Source of the DNA: Modestobacter sp. DSM 44400 | GTDB lineage: Bacteria; Actinomycetota; Actinomycetes; Mycobacteriales; Geodermatophilaceae | DNA length: 64,000 nucleotides | Assembly (NCBI RefSeq): GCF_900107175.1 | Contig: NZ_FNOZ01000011.1 | Coordinates: forward strand, 1-64,000 | Reading direction: 5' to 3' | In this document: one piece after another, positions 40,095 through 50,246 of the stretch | How positions within the stretch are numbered: the stretch's first letter is position 1 | Layout of the letters: every line of letters begins with the position of its first letter | Translations under genes and position numbers: made by a program | The notes under the pieces: model-generated | Databases searched by the model: none | The model's input: only the letters and a program-made list of their open reading frames with translations | What the model was told of the DNA's origin: nothing

Positions 40095-40500
40095 CTGCGG
40101 CCGCCGAACCGGCGCGGTACGCCCGCCAGCCCCCCGCCGCGGATATGTCCACCACAGTGGGCGAGCCGTGCTCCCCGGCGCGCAGAACCACCGCCAGCGC
40201 GGCGGACCCGTCGGCGAGCTCGATGACGCTCAGCTCCAGCTCCGGCGGTTCGGCCGGGATGAAGGCGTCCCGGATGACCGTCAGCGGCACCTCGTAGAGT
40301 TCCCCGGGCACCGCGACCCCGCCGTCGGCGACCGGCCACAGTGCGGGGAACCGGTCGCCGACGGAGAAGAACCGGTAACGGGGTGCGGTGGTCGCCTCGC
40401 CCAGGAACGGGTGCTCGGCGATGGTCGGGTGGACCGAGCCACCACGCATCCCGTCGCCGTTGACGAAGAGAGGGACGGCGGTCGGCTGCCGGTCGGTCAT
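40087..40500 (-). CDS. Allophanate-hydrolase C-domain-like protein
   Basis: The 137-residue protein ([80 protein letters not shown]) resembles the separate C-terminal domain of allophanate hydrolases, which has a gamma-glutamylcyclotransferase-like fold. In that family the domain acts on an N-carboxyurea-type intermediate. Here it is free-standing between glycerate kinase and allantoinase, overlapping both by a few bases. It may act on a ureido compound of the allantoin pathway; that is inference. Confidence 0.7.
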   Translation of the reverse strand: MTDRQPTAVPLFVNGDGMRGGSVHPTIAEHPFLGEATTAPRYRFFSVGDRFPALWPVADGGVAVPGELYEVPLTVIRDAFIPAEPPELELSVIELADGSAALAVVLRAGEHGSPTVVDISAAGGWRAYRAGSAAAGE

Positions 40501-41651
40501 GAGGATGCCTCTCGTGTGGTGGGGATCAGGAGGTGCTCCTGTGCGATGCGGCCGGCGAGCCGCTCCAAAAGCGCGCCAGCCTCGCGCATGCAACGGTCGA
40601 CGTCGGGTTCGATCGCGGTCAGCGGATAGGCGGCCGTGATACCGGCTTCGCGCAGTTCGTCGGGCCCGAGCGAGCAGCGTCCGGCCACCGCGACCACCGG
40701 CACACCGGCGGCCCGGGCCCGGGCGGCGACGCCCGCGGGCGCCTTACCCCGCAGCGTCTGGTCGTCAAGGGACCCCTCCCCGGTGAGCACCAGGTCGGCT
40801 CCCCGCAGGTGCTCGGCGAAGGCCCCGAGCTCCAGGACGACGTCGACGCCGGGACGGCGGACCGCGCCGAGTGCGACCAGACAGGCGTAGCCGACGCCGA
40901 CGGCCGCACCCGCTCCGGGCTCCGGCACGGCGGTCGCCGCCCGGGAGCCCACGACGCCGGCGAGCGCCGCCGCCCAGCGGGTCAGCGCGGCCTCCAGCAC
41001 GACGACGTCGCCGGCGGAAGCGCCCTTCTGCGGGCCATAGACGGCCGCCGCGCCGGACGGCCCCAGCAGCGGGTTGTCCACGTCGCTGGCCAGCACGACG
41101 CGGACGCCGCGCAACCGCGGGTCCAGCCCGCTGAGCTCGACCCGGTCCAGGTGTGCCAGCGACCCACCGCCCGGCACGAGGTCGTGACCGCCGGCGTCGA
41201 GCAACCGCGCGCCCAGGCCAGCCAACAGCCCGGCACCCCCGTCGGTGCACGCGCTGCCCCCGATGCCGAGCACCACTTCGGTGCAGCCCAGGTCCAGCGC
41301 GACCCGGAGGAGCTGCCCGGTGCCGAGGCTGGTCGCCGCCAGGGGCGCGGGCTGCCCGCCGGGCAGCAGCGCCAGCCCGGAGGCCGCCGCCATCTCCACG
41401 ACGGCCGTCCGGTCGCGCACCGCCACGGCGCTGTCCAGCGGCGCACCGGTCGGCCCGGCCACCTGGACCGGCACCCGGGTGAAGCCGGCCGCCAGCGCGG
41501 CCTCGAGGGTGCCCTCGCCGCCGTCGGCCACCGGGACCTGCGCCACGATGGCCGACGGCACGACCCTGCGGAGCCCGGCCGCCACCGCGGCGGCGACCTC
41601 GGCCGCGGAGAGGCTGCCCTTGAACTTGTCCGGTGCTACCAGGACGCGCAT
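40497..41651 (-). CDS. glxK: Glycerate kinase (GlxK/GarK type)
   Basis: It phosphorylates D-glycerate to 2-phosphoglycerate, sending glyoxylate carbon to glycolysis. The 384-residue product starts MRVLVAPDKFKGSLSAAEVA and has QVPVADGGEGTLEAALAA, LGIGGSACTDGGAGLLAGLG, LGPSGAAAVYGPQKGA and LTGEGSLDDQTLRGKAPAGV, all signatures of family 1 glycerate kinases. ATG 41651 begins the conserved domain. Confidence 0.95.
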   Translation of the reverse strand: MRVLVAPDKFKGSLSAAEVAAAVAAGLRRVVPSAIVAQVPVADGGEGTLEAALAAGFTRVPVQVAGPTGAPLDSAVAVRDRTAVVEMAAASGLALLPGGQPAPLAATSLGTGQLLRVALDLGCTEVVLGIGGSACTDGGAGLLAGLGARLLDAGGHDLVPGGGSLAHLDRVELSGLDPRLRGVRVVLASDVDNPLLGPSGAAAVYGPQKGASAGDVVVLEAALTRWAAALAGVVGSRAATAVPEPGAGAAVGVGYACLVALGAVRRPGVDVVLELGAFAEHLRGADLVLTGEGSLDDQTLRGKAPAGVAARARAAGVPVVAVAGRCSLGPDELREAGITAAYPLTAIEPDVDRCMREAGALLERLAGRIAQEHLLIPTTREASS

Positions 41652-41709
41652 CGTCGCTCCGGTCCAGGCCGGGCTCTGGGGGGAGCGCTCGTCGGCTGCG
41701 CGGTGGACA

Positions 41710-43509
<1,800 letters not shown>

Positions 43510-43540
43510 GGCGTGCTCCTTACGAGTTCGGGGTGAGGGG

Positions 43541-44425
43541 TCAGCGCGGGGTCTGGCCGGCGAGGCGCTCGACGCCGCGGAGCAGCGCGGAGTGGTCGAG
43601 CCGGCCGTCGCCGTTGGCCCGGGCCGAGGCCATGAGCTGGGCGACCAGCGCGCCCAGTGGAACGACCACCCCGGCCTCGCGGGCCGCGGAGGTGACGATG
43701 CCGAGGTCCTTGTGGTGCAGGTCGATCCGGAAGCCGGGCTCGAAGGAGCGGGTCAGCATGTTGTTCTTCTTCTGCTCCAGCACCTTCGACCCGGCCAGCC
43801 CGCCGCCGAGCACCTCCAGGGCCGCCGTGGTGTCCACGCCGTAGGCCTCCAGGAAGACGACGGCCTCGGCGAGGACCTGGATGTTCGCGGCCACGATGAG
43901 CTGGTTGGCGGCCTTGACGGTCTGGCCCGAGCCGGCCGGGCCGACGTGCACGACGGTCTTGCCGACCACGTCGAGGACCGGCTTCGCGGCCGCGAAGTCC
44001 TCCGCCGTACCACCGACCATGATCGAAAGTGCCGCGTTGACCGCGCCGGCCTCGCCGCCGGAGACCGGTGCGTCGAGCAGCCGGAACCCGCGCGCCGTGG
44101 CTTCCTCGGCGAGCTGCGCGGTGACGTCGGGCCGGATGCTGGAGAAGTCGATGACCAGGGTGCCGGGCTTGGCGGTGGCGAACACGCCGTCCTCGCCGGT
44201 GAGCACGGCCTGCACGTCAGGGGAGTCGGGGACCATGACGGCGACGATGTCGGCCTCGGCGACCGCCTCCGCGGAGGAGGTGGCGGCCCGGCCACCGGCC
44301 TCCTCCAGTGGTCCGGTGCGGTGGGGGACCAGGTTGTAGCCGACCACGTCGTAGCCGGCCCGGGCAAGGTGCACCGACATCGGGCTGCCCATGATGCCGA
44401 GACCGATGAACGCGATGGTGGTCAT
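43541..44425 (-). CDS. glxR: 2-hydroxy-3-oxopropionate (tartronate semialdehyde) reductase
   Basis: The enzyme reduces tartronate semialdehyde to D-glycerate with NAD(P)H. The 294-residue beta-hydroxyacid dehydrogenase has [20 protein letters not shown] (Rossmann), [20 protein letters not shown] with the substrate loop, and the catalytic Lys in [16 protein letters not shown]. It lies between hyi and gcl, its usual place. Confidence 0.95.
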   Translation of the reverse strand: MTTIAFIGLGIMGSPMSVHLARAGYDVVGYNLVPHRTGPLEEAGGRAATSSAEAVAEADIVAVMVPDSPDVQAVLTGEDGVFATAKPGTLVIDFSSIRPDVTAQLAEEATARGFRLLDAPVSGGEAGAVNAALSIMVGGTAEDFAAAKPVLDVVGKTVVHVGPAGSGQTVKAANQLIVAANIQVLAEAVVFLEAYGVDTTAALEVLGGGLAGSKVLEQKKNNMLTRSFEPGFRIDLHHKDLGIVTSAAREAGVVVPLGALVAQLMASARANGDGRLDHSALLRGVERLAGQTPR

Positions 44426-44453
44426 GACGAACCTCTCGAGAAGGGGGATGGGG

Positions 44454-45278
44454 TCAGGCGGAGGCGCCGCGGCGGGCGCGGGGCAGCCAGTCGAAGCTGT
44501 CGATGGAGGCGGTCGACGGCTTGTACTCCAGGCCGACCCAGCCGGTGTAGCCGGCGGTCTCCAGGTCGCCCAGCTGCCGCTGCAGCGGGAGGGAACCGGT
44601 GCCGGGTTCGTTGCGGCCGGGGGAGTCGGCGATCTGCACGTGTGAGATCCGGTCGGTGGAGTCGGTGATGACTTCGTCGACGTCGTCGCCGTTGACTGCG
44701 AGGTGGTACAGGTCGGCGAGCAGCCCGACGTTGGTCGAGCCGTGCTCGTCCCCGACCCGGTCGAGGACCGTCAGCGCGTCGGCCGCCGTCCGCAGCGGAT
44801 ACCGGGGTGCGCCGCTGACCGGCTCGATCAGCACGGTGCCGCTGATCCGGGCAGCCGCTCTGGCTGCGACAGCGAGCAGTTCGGCGCCCAGCTCGTCCTG
44901 CTCGGCAGGGTCGACGTCGCCCACCCGGTTCCCGTACAGGGCGTTGAACGCCCGGCAGCCCAGCCGCTCCCCGATGCCGATCGTCACGTCGACGTTGTCG
45001 CGGAACTCGGTGGCGCGGGCCGGCCAGGACATCAGCCCGCGGTCACCGGCCGGCATGTCGCCGGCGGCGAAGTTCAGGCCGACGAGCTGCACTCCGGCGT
45101 CCTGGACGGCGGAGACGAAGGCGTCGACCTCGCGGTCGCCGGGCACGGCGACGGCGAAGGGCCACCAGAACTCGACGGCGTCGAAGCCGGCGTCCCGAAC
45201 GGCCGCGGGGCGCTCCAGCAGCGGCAGCTCGGCGAAGAGGAGGGAACAGTTGACGGCGTAGCGGAGGGCATGTTGCAT
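44454..45278 (-). CDS. hyi: Hydroxypyruvate isomerase
   Basis: Hyi interconverts hydroxypyruvate and tartronate semialdehyde. The 274-residue TIM barrel has YAVNCSLLFAELPLLERPAA, FDAVEFWWPFAV, VLIEPVSGAPRYPLRTAADA (metal Glu) and GWVGLEYKPS at the end. ATG 45278 starts the gene, with uricase 88 bases upstream in the same direction. Confidence 0.93.
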   Translation of the reverse strand: MQHALRYAVNCSLLFAELPLLERPAAVRDAGFDAVEFWWPFAVAVPGDREVDAFVSAVQDAGVQLVGLNFAAGDMPAGDRGLMSWPARATEFRDNVDVTIGIGERLGCRAFNALYGNRVGDVDPAEQDELGAELLAVAARAAARISGTVLIEPVSGAPRYPLRTAADALTVLDRVGDEHGSTNVGLLADLYHLAVNGDDVDEVITDSTDRISHVQIADSPGRNEPGTGSLPLQRQLGDLETAGYTGWVGLEYKPSTASIDSFDWLPRARRGASA

Positions 45279-45366
45279 GGCCGACCTTCCGGGTCGTGGG
45301 GGAGTGCGGCTGGACAGGTGCCTGCGGTGCCGGCTCCCGGCCGCCCGCCGGCGGGCAGCGGACCCG

Positions 45367-46272
45367 TCAGCAGAAGCCCGGCACGCCGTGCCAGGCGGAT
45401 CCCGGGCCGGACGCGTCGTCGCGCACGACGCTGGCCTCGATCAGCCCGTAGGGCCGGTCGGCGGCGTGGAACACCTCACCGGGGTTCTCGGTCCCGAAGG
45501 GCGAGAGGTCGGCGAGGAAGTGGTGCTTGTTCGGTGCGGAGAACTTGATCTCGGCCACCTCGGGATGCTGTTCGAGGACGGCCGAGCCCATGCCGTACAG
45601 CGTCTGCTGCAGCGCAAAGCTGTGGATCTCGGCGAAACGCTGCAGCAGCAGGCCCTTGATGGCGTCGTAGGACTTGTCCCAGTCGACGTCGGTGTGCTCG
45701 TACCGCCACCGGGCGACCAGGGAGGTCGCCAAGATCCGGTCGGTGGTCTCCGGAAGGGTCGTGTACTCGTCCTCGAGGAACCCATGGAACTCCGAGCCGG
45801 TGGACTTCAGGACGGTCAGGTCGTTGATCCCCGAGACGACGTGTGCCTGCCGGTCGGCCCCCCGGCCGTCGATGTTGACCACAGTGGTCCGCACTCCACC
45901 GCCGGTGCGCACAAAAGAGTGGTCGTGGCCGGCGCCCTCGACCGGGATGCGGCCCCAGGGGTACTCCTCGATCTCGATGCGGGCGCCATCGGCCGCAGGG
46001 GTCTGGCCGATGAAGTGGTCGCCGAGAGTGAGGGCGAACTCCTCGATCGAGGCCACGCCCTTCTCCTTGGCGAAGGCGAAGACGGTGTTCTTCTGCGTGT
46101 CGGTGGGCAGGACGCCCCGCTGGTCACCGGTGACGTGCGCGGCCTCGAATCGGCCACGCAGCGACGAGGAGACGTTGAGGTCGCGGATCTCGTGGCGAGC
46201 GGTGTCCCGGACGATGCGGACCAGGCGGTTCTCTGCCTTGCCGTACTGGTTGGGGCCCAGGGTGATGGTCAT
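45367..46272 (-). CDS. Urate oxidase (uricase)
   Basis: Uricase oxidises urate to 5-hydroxyisourate without cofactor. The 301-residue product has the T-fold motifs: GPNQYGKAENRLVRIVRDTA with the active-site Lys region, FVRTGGGVRTTVVNIDGRGA, LKSTGSEFHGFLEDEYTTLP, and KHHFLADLSPFGTENPGEVF near the end with the His/Asn of the site. ATG 46272 lies six bases from the uraH stop. Confidence 0.96.
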   Translation of the reverse strand: MTITLGPNQYGKAENRLVRIVRDTARHEIRDLNVSSSLRGRFEAAHVTGDQRGVLPTDTQKNTVFAFAKEKGVASIEEFALTLGDHFIGQTPAADGARIEIEEYPWGRIPVEGAGHDHSFVRTGGGVRTTVVNIDGRGADRQAHVVSGINDLTVLKSTGSEFHGFLEDEYTTLPETTDRILATSLVARWRYEHTDVDWDKSYDAIKGLLLQRFAEIHSFALQQTLYGMGSAVLEQHPEVAEIKFSAPNKHHFLADLSPFGTENPGEVFHAADRPYGLIEASVVRDDASGPGSAWHGVPGFC

Positions 46273-46278
46273 GCGGGC

Positions 46279-46614
46279 TCAGCTCCCTCGATAGGTGGAA
46301 TAGGCGAACGGACTCAGCAACACCGGCACGTGGTGGCGCTGTTCGGGGTCGGCCACCACGAAGGAGAGGCTGACCTCAGGGAAGAAGCAGGGCTGACCGG
46401 TCCGGGCGAAGTAACCGGCGGTGTTGAACACGAGCCGGTAGGTGCCGGGACAGACCCGGTCAGGCCCCAGCGAACCGATCCGCCCGTCGTCGTCGGTGGT
46501 GCCGGCGGCGAGAACTGCGCCGTCGGCTCCGATGACCAGTTCGAGCCGGACGAGCAGGCCGGCGGCCGGCCGACCCTGCCCCGTGTCCAGCACGTGGGTG
46601 GTTATGGCGCTCAC
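46279..46614 (-). CDS. uraH: 5-hydroxyisourate hydrolase
   Basis: UraH hydrolyses 5-hydroxyisourate to OHCU. The 111-residue transthyretin-like protein begins ITTHVLDTGQGRPAAGL, where the His is catalytic, and ends with the required C-terminal tetrapeptide YRGS. The start GTG 46614 is set by GAGGAGA, which belongs to a copy of the 77-bp repeat lying directly upstream. Confidence 0.95.
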   Translation of the reverse strand: MSAITTHVLDTGQGRPAAGLLVRLELVIGADGAVLAAGTTDDDGRIGSLGPDRVCPGTYRLVFNTAGYFARTGQPCFFPEVSLSFVVADPEQRHHVPVLLSPFAYSTYRGS

Positions 46615-46691
46615 CGGCTCTCCTCGCTGGCGCTCGTCGGCCGCGTTCGCGGCGCTGCCGTGCTCATGCGTGAGCTCGCACGCTCGCTCAC
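46615..46691 (-). repeat. 77-bp start/stop-associated repeat between uraD and uraH
   Basis: Read on the minus strand it starts GTGAGCGAGCGTGCGAG and ends GCGAGGAGAGCCG, and matches the tlyA-nadK units (6305-6458) along its length with a few changes. It is exactly 77 bases. The TGA at its left end is the uraD stop; the GAGGAGA at its right end is the uraH ribosome site. Confidence 0.9.
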
Positions 46692-47183
46692 GTCTGGATG
46701 ACCCGACGGAGCCGGAGCAGGGCGATCTTGCGCAGCTCCTCGCCCACGACACCGGCCTCGGTCTCCTCGTCGTGGGCCAGGCGACCCTGAAGCGAGTCGA
46801 GGACGTCAGCGCCGGAGAGGCCGGTGGCACAGATCAGGAAGACCCGGCCGAACCGCTCCTCGTAGGACCGGTTCGCCTCGGCCAGCACCTGCTGGGTGCC
46901 CGCGGCGCGGTCCACTCCGGACTGCTCCTGGCGCGACCACCGCGCCTCGGCGCCCTCCCGGTGCGCTGCCTCGCCGATCCGCGGGTGGGCGTCCAGCGCG
47001 CGGTCCACGTCGGTCGCGGTGAAGCGCCGGGCCGCCGCGTCGGCGGTGGCGAGCAGTGCGTCGACGTTGGCGTAGGGCCGGTTGTCGCGGACCGCCGCGG
47101 CCCATGGCCGGGACGTCGCAACAGGCCAGCAGCGCCGGAGTGAGTTCTGCGGCGGGGGCGGAGTTGAAGCCGGGCAGGTCCAT
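46688..47183 (-). pseudogene. uraD: OHCU decarboxylase gene with one frame break
   Basis: UraD converts OHCU to (S)-allantoin. From ATG 47183 (AGGAGG upstream) the frame reads DLPGFNSAPAAELTPALLAC; near 47105 an extra A (GCC-A-TGG) moves it, and the expected AVRDNRPYANVDALLATADA, AHPRIGEAAHREGAEARWSR (with the catalytic His) and EERFGRVFLICATGLSGADV continue in the next frame to the stop at 46688. Without that base the protein would have about 164 residues. A second OHCU decarboxylase domain is fused to the permease at 48189, so loss may be tolerated. Confidence 0.85.
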
Positions 47184-47253
47184 GACGACCTCCTCTCATG
47201 TGACGGAGGTGACGTTCCCGTCTGCCGAGAGGTTGTCAGCTGCCCCGAGCTAC

Positions 47254-47270
47254 GTCAACAGTTTGTTGAA
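47254..47270 (-). promoter_or_regulatory. 17-bp palindromic operator and -35 of the uraD operon
   Basis: On the minus strand the sequence is TTCAACAAACTGTTGAC, identical base for base to 48083-48099 before the permease gene. Its TTGAC end followed by G can serve as a -35; CAACCT lies 17 bases on as a weak -10. It is 71 bases before the uraD start. A repressor bound here would block RNA polymerase. Confidence 0.75.
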
Positions 47271-47338
47271 GTTGGCCTTGAGTGGCCCTCTGCAGGGACC
47301 CGCCGCGAGCCTGCGAGTGGTGGGGGGCAGGGGGTCCT

Positions 47339-47752
47339 TCAGCGGTCGCGGTTCAGGTAGTTGTAGACGGTGAACCGGCTGACCCTGAGCGCCTCGGCCA
47401 CGGTCTCGGCCGACTTCCGGTAGGTGAACGCCCCGCGCTCTTCCAGCAGCCGGACGGCGCGCTGCTTCTGCGGCCGGGGAAGATCGCCCAGGGGGGCGCC
47501 GAGCTCGGTGGCCAGGTCCTCCAGGAGCCTGCCGAGGTCACCGACGGCCTCCACCGGGAGGTGTGTCGCCTGGTCGGCGAACCGGACTCCCGCAATGGTC
47601 TCGCCGTCCCACAGCAGCGGGACGTCCGCAGCGGTGATCGCATCCGCCCCGACGAGGACGGCGTCGGTCCGGGTGAGCAGCGGGGCGATCGCCACCAGGA
47701 GCGGGTGCTCCGGGTCGAGTCGCGCCGAACCGGCCGCCGGGTCAGTCGTCAA
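47339..47752 (-). CDS. HTH regulator candidate for the purine locus
   Basis: The 137-residue product ends with a clear DNA-binding motif: RLLEERGAFTYRKSAETVAE, ALRVSRFTVYNYLNRDR. This resembles the C-terminal helix-turn-helix of YheO/DauR-type regulators. The N-terminal part (LLVAIAPLLTRTDAVLVGAD, LPLLWDGETIAGVRFA-like) could be a small sensor. TTG 47752, overlapping the upstream gene by 11 bases, is the best start; no ATG or GTG fits. It lies between the two identical operators and is the obvious candidate to bind them. Confidence 0.7.
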   Translation of the reverse strand: MTTDPAAGSARLDPEHPLLVAIAPLLTRTDAVLVGADAITAADVPLLWDGETIAGVRFADQATHLPVEAVGDLGRLLEDLATELGAPLGDLPRPQKQRAVRLLEERGAFTYRKSAETVAEALRVSRFTVYNYLNRDR

Positions 47753-47984
47753 TGCGCTCGACCTGCAGCGAGACGCGCGTGGCCCCATGGGCGAACGCAG
47801 CGGAGAGCACCTGACCGAGCACCGGGAGCAAGGTGTCATCCTCGCCGGTCAGGGACGTGCCCAGTGGCCCGAACTCGCAGATCACCCCCGACTCCTGCAC
47901 GACGTGCAGCGTCTCGATGGCATGTGCCGGCGCGGGGCCCTCGCCGACGAAGGGCTCGGTCGTGAACTCCGCTACCAGTCGCAT
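47742..47984 (-). CDS. MTH1187/YkoF-like (DUF77) small protein
   Basis: The 80-residue protein (AHAIETLHVVQESGVICEFG, PLGTSLTGEDDTLLPVLGQV, ATRVSLQVERIDD) has the ferredoxin-like pattern of the MTH1187 family, members of which bind thiamine or HMP. Here it is coupled to the HTH gene, so it may be a sensor subunit for a purine-related ligand; that is inference. ATG 47984 diverges from the permease with a 204-base shared promoter region. Confidence 0.7.
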   Translation of the reverse strand: MRLVAEFTTEPFVGEGPAPAHAIETLHVVQESGVICEFGPLGTSLTGEDDTLLPVLGQVLSAAFAHGATRVSLQVERIDD

Positions 47985-48082
47985 GGCGGCAGGTTATGCC
48001 GTCGCGAGCCGGTTGCGGTGCGGTCGCGGTCCGGTCGTAGCGGCAGCCAGGGCGTCGCCCAGCGGGCCGTCGACCACGTCGA

Positions 48083-48123
48083 TTCAACAAACTGTTGACC
48101 TAGGGTGTGACTCACATTACGTT
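48083..48123 (+). promoter_or_regulatory. Permease promoter with the 17-bp palindromic operator
   Basis: TTCAACAAACTGTTGAC (48083-48099) contains the inverted pair CAACA/TGTTG. TTGACC (48095-48100) and TACGTT (48118-48123), 17 bases apart, form a good sigma-70-type promoter whose -35 lies within the palindrome. It is 66 bases before the permease ATG and also faces the divergent small genes at 47984. Confidence 0.78.
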
Positions 48124-48188
48124 GGCCGTTACGGGAAGCCCTTTTCCGTATGGCGGAAGCCGTCCCGACTGGCCCAACGAGGAATGCC

Positions 48189-50123
48189 ATGTCCCAGGCA
48201 GCACCCCAGCAGGCGCCCCCCGCACGCCGCAAGCACCCCGTCGACGAGGTCCCGCCCGTGGGGAAGCTCGTGGTCTACGGCATGCAGCACGTGCTCGCCT
48301 TCTACGCCGGCGCGGTCGTCGTCCCCATCTTGCTGGCCGGGGCGATCGGGCTCTCCGACCGCGAGCTCATCCACCTCATCAACGCCGACCTGTTCACCTG
48401 CGGCATCGCGTCGATCATCCAGTCGGTCGGCTTCTGGAAGGTCGGCGTCAAGCTCCCGCTGCTGCAGGGCGTCACCTTCACCGCCGTCTCGCCCATGATC
48501 GCGATCGGGCTCGCCGCCGGCGGTGGCACCGACGGGCTGCTGGTCATCTACGGCGCAGTGATCGTCGCCGGGCTGTTCACCTTCCTGATCGCCTCCTACT
48601 TCAGCCGGCTCATCCGCTTCTTCCCTCCGGTGGTCACCGGGTCGGTCATCACCATCATCGGGATCGCCCTGCTGCCGGTCGCCGCGGCCGACATCGTCGG
48701 TGGCGCGGCCAACCCCGAACCGGGCAACGGCCGCAACCTCGCCTACGCAATGGGCACGCTCGCCCTGATCGTGCTGATGCAGCGGTTCTTCCGCGGCTTC
48801 CTCGCGACCGTCGCCGTCCTCGTGGGGCTTGTCGTGGGAACGCTGGTCGCATGGGCGCTCAGCGACGCCGCATTCGGCGCGGTCGGGGACTCCTCGTGGG
48901 TCGGCGTCACCACACCCTTCTACTTCGGCTGGCCGAAGTTCAGCACGGCCGCCATCATCTCGATGATCGTGGTCATGCTGATCACCGCCGTGGAGACCAC
49001 GGGCGACGTCTTCGCCACCGGCGAGATCGTCGACAAGCGGATCGGGCGTAAGGACATCGCGGCTGCGCTGCGGGCCGACGGCCTGGCGACCACGCTCGGC
49101 GGCGTCTTCAACTCCTTTCCCTACACCTGCTTCGCCGAGAACGTGGGCCTGGTCCGGCTGACCCAGGTGCGCAGCCGGTGGGTCGTCGCCGCGGCGGGCG
49201 GGTTCATGATCCTCATCGGGTTGGTGCCCAAGGCCGGCGCCGTAGTGGCCGGCATCCCGCACCCCGTGCTCGGCGGCGCGGCGCTGGCGATGTTCGCCAC
49301 CGTGGCCGTCGTCGGGATCCAGACCCTCTCGCGGGTGGACTTCAACGACCACCGCAACGTCGTCATCGTCGCCACGAGCCTCGGCCTGGCGCTGCTCGTC
49401 ACCGTCCAGCCGGGCGTCGTCGGCGCGGTGCCCTCGTGGGCGGGGATCATCTTCGGCAGCGGGATCACGCTGGGAAGCATCGTTGCCATCGCGCTCAACG
49501 CCGTCTTCCACCACCTGGGGCGCGGCCGGGGAGCCGCCCTGGCCGGAACGCCGGGGCGCGGGCAGATCCGGCTGGACGACGTCAACGCGATGAGCCGCGA
49601 GGAGTTCGACGGCACCTTCAGCACGCTGTTCCAGGGCCCGACGCCGGTCGTCGAGAACGCCTACACCCAGCGGCCGTTCAGCGACACCAGTGCACTGCGG
49701 ACCGCGCTCCAAGAGGCCTTGTTCGCGGCCACGCCGGAGCAGCATCGCGAACTCATGGCTGTCTACCCGGCCCTGGGCGGCGACGTGGTGTGCGACGGGG
49801 AGGCCGGCGAACAGTCGACCCTCGACCAAGCGTCCGCGGGTCTGACGCAGCTCACCGAAGAGGACCACGACGCCCTCCGGGAGGTCACTACCGCCTACCG
49901 GGAGAGGTTCGGCTTCCCGCTGATCGTCTGCGTCCGGGACAACCCCAGCCGGGAGCGCATTCTGGCACAGGGCTGGGCCCGGCTCCAGAACTCACCCACT
50001 CAGGAGCACGCGGCAGCGCTCATCGAGATCGCCAAGATCGCCGGGTACCGGTTCGACGACCTCGTCGCGGACGCCAACCCGATCCACAGCGCCCGCACCC
50101 AGCGGTACGGGGCCGCCTTCTGA
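48189..50123 (+). CDS. NCS2 purine permease fused to an OHCU decarboxylase domain
   Basis: The 644-residue product has two parts. Residues about 25-460 are an NCS2 (xanthine/uracil) symporter: VVYGMQHVLAFYAGAVVVPI, LPLLQGVTFTAVSPMIAIGL, and the signature ETTGDVFATGEIVDKRI. After an Ala/Gly-rich linker, residues about 480-640 are a UraD-type decarboxylase: MSREEFDGTFSTLFQGPTPV, ALQEALFAATPEQHRELMAV, QASAGLTQLTEEDHDALREV, YRERFGFPLIVCVRDNP. The usual catalytic His is not obvious at MAVYPALGG, where standalone UraD has AHPRIG. ATG 48189 has GAGGA six bases before it; the upstream in-frame ATG at 48150 has none. It would import xanthine or urate and handle OHCU at the membrane. Confidence 0.9.
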   Translation: MSQAAPQQAPPARRKHPVDEVPPVGKLVVYGMQHVLAFYAGAVVVPILLAGAIGLSDRELIHLINADLFTCGIASIIQSVGFWKVGVKLPLLQGVTFTAVSPMIAIGLAAGGGTDGLLVIYGAVIVAGLFTFLIASYFSRLIRFFPPVVTGSVITIIGIALLPVAAADIVGGAANPEPGNGRNLAYAMGTLALIVLMQRFFRGFLATVAVLVGLVVGTLVAWALSDAAFGAVGDSSWVGVTTPFYFGWPKFSTAAIISMIVVMLITAVETTGDVFATGEIVDKRIGRKDIAAALRADGLATTLGGVFNSFPYTCFAENVGLVRLTQVRSRWVVAAAGGFMILIGLVPKAGAVVAGIPHPVLGGAALAMFATVAVVGIQTLSRVDFNDHRNVVIVATSLGLALLVTVQPGVVGAVPSWAGIIFGSGITLGSIVAIALNAVFHHLGRGRGAALAGTPGRGQIRLDDVNAMSREEFDGTFSTLFQGPTPVVENAYTQRPFSDTSALRTALQEALFAATPEQHRELMAVYPALGGDVVCDGEAGEQSTLDQASAGLTQLTEEDHDALREVTTAYRERFGFPLIVCVRDNPSRERILAQGWARLQNSPTQEHAAALIEIAKIAGYRFDDLVADANPIHSARTQRYGAAF

Positions 50124-50246
50124 CCCCGGCCCAGCCCCGGGCACGCCCGGACGGGCCTCGGCCGCTCCCCTCGGAATCCTGCACCGCAGGGCGTCCACCG
50201 ATGTCCACAACGCCGATTTCCATGACGCTGAACAGGGAGCAATCTC

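Noticed and set aside
48000-48190. Purine riboswitch in the permease leader
   Set aside because: No three-way junction or conserved loop pairs can be drawn; the palindrome overlapping the -35 explains control better.
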